Assembly (NCBI GenBank): GCA_030428255.1
Contig: JAUIBT010000016.1
Span: forward strand, 1 to 64,000
Reading direction: 5' to 3'
From: Alphaproteobacteria bacterium
Lineage (GTDB): Bacteria; Pseudomonadota; Alphaproteobacteria; UBA7985; JAUIBT01
DNA length: 64,000 nt
The translations under genes and the position numbers were made by a program. The notes under the pieces are model-generated. The model did no database searches and had not been told where the DNA came from. It saw only the letters and a program-made list of their open reading frames with translations. Below are positions 61,857 through 64,000 of the stretch, in pieces (positions within the stretch are counted from its first letter, which is position 1; each line of letters begins with the position of its first letter).

Positions 61857-62188
61857 CCTGATCGGCGGCGACGGCGGCAGCCTTGACCCATGGTAGCGTC
61901 ATTCGCAGTCGGCTGCTACCGGGCCTCACCGTTTTGTATGGATTTGATTATGGCGACTTGCCCCACCAAGCTGGCATCTGGTCGTCGATCCTGCAAACCA
62001 GCCCTACTTTCACCAGATCGTCACCAGGCCGCGCGCTATGCTCGCTCGATCTAGACCAAGGCCAGTCTCGCGGTCCTCGTTTCGCACCAAATTTCGAGGC
62101 AACGCCAAAGACCTTCACTGCACTGGGTGTCCGAAGCTGGCTTGCACCACAGCAAGCGACGCCGCTTTGGTCCCAAGGCAGGTCCGGC
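61857..62188. other. Gap between ihfB and the LapA-like gene
   Basis: 332 bp with no convincing gene, repeat or terminator. Frames on the plus strand run through the opposite of ihfB and look like shadows. Confidence 0.45.
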
Positions 62189-62485
62189 TTAACCCTTGTC
62201 GGCCAGATCCGGATTGAGTCGCTGACGAAGCTGCTTGCCAGCCTTGAAGAGAGGCACCCGCTTTTCATCAACCTCGACCGCTTCGCCGGTTCGCGGATTG
62301 CGCGCCACGCGCGCGTCACGCTGCTTGACTGAGAAGGCACCGAAGCCGCGCAACTCCACGCGATTGCCTTCGCTGAGCGCCCCGCTTATCTCATCGAAGA
62401 TGGTCGCCACAAGGCTTTCAACATCGCGCAAAAGCAGGTGCGGGTTGGCATCAGCAATGCGCTGAATGAGTTCCGATCGAGTCAT
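62189..62485 (-). CDS. ihfB: Integration host factor beta subunit
   Basis: 98 residues. HU/IHF family: [17 protein letters not shown] at the start, [12 protein letters not shown], the DNA-inserting beta-arm [19 protein letters not shown] with the conserved Pro, and a basic C-terminus. MTRSELI and ANPHL are the IHF-beta style, not HU. Bends DNA for recombination and transcription. Confidence 0.95.
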   Translation of the reverse strand: MTRSELIQRIADANPHLLLRDVESLVATIFDEISGALSEGNRVELRGFGAFSVKQRDARVARNPRTGEAVEVDEKRVPLFKAGKQLRQRLNPDLADKG

Positions 62486-62784
62486 AAGGCTTTCGAGACC
62501 TCGTTCTTATGGCAGCTCCTTGCAAGATCAAAGAACTGAGCGCCATATATTTGGCACCGCCGCGCAGCATGCCAAATCCGAGAGGCCTTCGCAAGTATGA
62601 GGTTAATTTAGCCCTCATTTCCGCAAACCGCCTGGGGAAAGCCTGCGACTCGAGCCGATCCAAGTCGGCCCAAGGCCAGCCTTAGGTCAACCCTTTGCCC
62701 CGCCAGGCACGCGCCCTGCCAGCGCCAGAGATCACGGGGCCTGAACGCAAAACACCTGAATTGCTGGGGCCAGTTTGCAGTATA
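62486..62784. other. Gap between ihfB and the YafK-like gene
   Basis: 299 bp. It should hold the ihfB promoter, but no convincing boxes, RNA or repeats were seen. Confidence 0.4.
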
Positions 62785-63648
62785 TCAATTGTTGCTGGCA
62801 GTTTGCGCGCTGGGATCCGTCGGCAGCGCGGCGATGTAACGGCCCGACTGCGAGGAAATCTGCGGCACCAACCGTTGACGCTCAAAGATCTCATAACCCG
62901 GCTGCAAGCTCGCCCAGAAGTCATACCAAGGGTGTTCCTTTTGCGCTGCCAGAGCCTTATCCGTCATACGGAAGGGAAAGGAGTGGAAATAGAACAGGCC
63001 ATTGCCGGCTTCGAAGTTCAAGCTGGCAACCGTGTAGATTTCCTCCATCGGGTCATCACGCATGGCAAAGCAACCTTCAGAGGTGCAATCGCCGTGCACC
63101 ATGAGGTTCGAGCCCGCCCAGCCTCTGGAGCGGTCATGCGCATTGGGGAAACCCAAATTGAACGACATGTGGAACTGGGATTGCGGTTTCATGTTGTGCG
63201 CCCGCACTTCATAAAACCCCTCGGGAGTTTGCAGATCACCTGGGCGCGTCTTGGGGCCAAGAGCACCGGAATAGTTACAGACCTCATAGCGTTTAACCAG
63301 CTTGTAGCCAGAGCGCCGCTTGTCTTTCGCCCACAGCTCAATCACGCTGTCCTGCTTGATGGCGCGCATGAAGACCGGTTGCGAAAAATCAACGCCCTTG
63401 CTGGCAAACATGCGCTGAACAGGCTCACGGTATCGGGCCACGGCGACCTGCGCCCGGTCGGGCCCATTGTTGTCGGTGGTGCGAATGGCCCCGCTGTCGA
63501 GTCCTCCGCCCGTACAACTGCTCAATGTCAGAACTGCGCCCAGCGGCAACACGAGCGCCAAGGCCCGCAAGGGGACCGCTAGCGGTCGATACGTCCGAGC
63601 GTGAAAAGTCCCAATCCACGTGATCGCAGAGCGAAAACCTAGCTTCAT
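62785..63648 (-). CDS. YafK-type L,D-transpeptidase-fold lipoprotein
   Basis: 287 residues from ATG 63648; the longer frame starts upstream without support. Lipobox LTLSSC about residue 45 (after AVPLRALALVLPLGA). The YkuD-like domain of the YafK subgroup has SFNLGFPNAHDRSRG, NLMVHGDCTSEGCFAM (catalytic Cys in EGC) and SLQPGYEIFE near the end. Members act on peptidoglycan-bound lipoprotein or are amidase-like; the activity here is not certain. It stands alone, divergent from the gene that begins at 63928. Confidence 0.88.
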   Translation of the reverse strand: MKLGFRSAITWIGTFHARTYRPLAVPLRALALVLPLGAVLTLSSCTGGGLDSGAIRTTDNNGPDRAQVAVARYREPVQRMFASKGVDFSQPVFMRAIKQDSVIELWAKDKRRSGYKLVKRYEVCNYSGALGPKTRPGDLQTPEGFYEVRAHNMKPQSQFHMSFNLGFPNAHDRSRGWAGSNLMVHGDCTSEGCFAMRDDPMEEIYTVASLNFEAGNGLFYFHSFPFRMTDKALAAQKEHPWYDFWASLQPGYEIFERQRLVPQISSQSGRYIAALPTDPSAQTASNN

Positions 63649-63927
63649 TTGTTCTTTGATATCCCTAGCCAAGAGGCGTTGATTTGTGTCGAGACCGCTA
63701 CGGCGCGCCATGCAAGGCGGCGATCGGTTCTAGGGCGCTTTAGCGCGTAATTGTGGCGAATTGCGGCAAAGCCTAACTGCCGCGCCTTGCCGCAGCAATG
63801 AGTTATTCACTTGCGTCTGTCCCACGCAAGAATATGTGAAGTGCAATGCCGCTCAATGCCCGTCTTGCGCCTTCAGCGCGACGGCGAGCAACCTGCTGAC
63901 AGCCGCTCCTTTACGAGAATCCAATCA

Positions 63928-64000
63928 ATGACCAACCCTTCTGCCGCCTCCCTCGCACCGCCAGCCTCGCAGCGCCACATGGATTTGGCGATCTGGATGT
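63928..64000 (+). CDS. Start of an unidentified gene (cut by window edge)
   Basis: ATG 63928 opens a frame without stops to the window end (24 codons): MTNPSAASLAPPASQRHMDL and AIWM. GAG lies about 12 bases upstream. The polar start and onset of hydrophobicity could precede a membrane protein, but too little is visible. Confidence 0.45.
   Translation, partial: MTNPSAASLAPPASQRHMDLAIWM

Noticed and set aside
62189-62485. HU rather than IHF-beta
   Set aside because: MTRSELI at the N-terminus, the ANPHL stretch and the ihfB-lapA-trpF gene order favour IHF-beta.

Overview
The window is chromosomal DNA of a GC-rich (by eye about 60%) Gram-negative alphaproteobacterium, most like the Rhodospirillales and neighbouring orders. 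The evidence is gene order: argH-lptM-lysA, an ihfB-lapA-trpF-trpB-trpA-accD-folC block, hflX-hfq, clpX-lon, an Asp-rich (Mg-type) hemB, and a System I cytochrome c maturation operon. Lipoprotein signals, OmpA-like proteins and two L,D-transpeptidases confirm a diderm envelope.

Layout. 1-125: right end of an IS5-family element. 218-1447: two exported thioredoxin-like proteins on the minus strand. 1600-4688: argH, a small LptM-like lipoprotein and lysA. 4714-10955 (minus): ccmC-D-E-F-G-H-I followed by a YcgN-family gene; ccmA and ccmB are not here. 11214-13972: a YcjX/YcjF-type pair. 13969-25168: an 11-kb accessory catabolic island of two minus-strand operons around a TetR gene (two TMADH/OYE-type demethylase-like flavoproteins, a proline-racemase-family protein, a P5C-reductase-like protein; then a metal-ligand-less M24 protein, a class III CoA-transferase, an MmgE/PrpD protein and a mesaconyl-C4-CoA-hydratase-like protein). 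25371-30215: a 51-aa membrane protein, glyA, rpiB, a 3-hydroxyisobutyryl-CoA hydrolase-like gene and divergent hemB. 30310-38247: envelope genes and hflX-hfq. 38514-42473: clpX and lon. 43361-46841 (minus): a RhlE-type helicase and a class III aminotransferase. 47197-51860: a run of mostly unrecognised exported or membrane proteins. 52089-54763: an exported GH3 enzyme and a possible FabMG-type protein. 54813-62485 (minus): GNAT, folC, accD, trpA, trpB, trpF, two membrane proteins, ihfB. 62785-63648 (minus): a YafK-type L,D-transpeptidase. 63928 to the end: the start of another gene.

The strongest candidate for an undescribed system is 47197-51860. Its second protein appears to carry a cytoplasmic Lon/S16-like domain with Ser77 and Lys129 in dyad-like positions, then one membrane segment and a periplasmic two-Cys domain. 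That last domain is repeated in the next, exported protein. A secreted trypsin-like protease and an OmpA-domain protein follow, and three of the exported products share a short DT..IN.MI-like motif next to the signal peptide or at the extreme C-terminus. The second candidate is the 13969-25168 island, whose pieces suggest demethylation of an N-methylated cyclic amino acid and CoA-dependent use of a branched dicarboxylate.

All function calls are made by eye from protein motifs and gene order; no database search was run. Starts were moved from the longest reading frame to internal ATG or GTG codons where a ribosome binding site, a signal peptide or an ATGA/TGATG overlap supported it.
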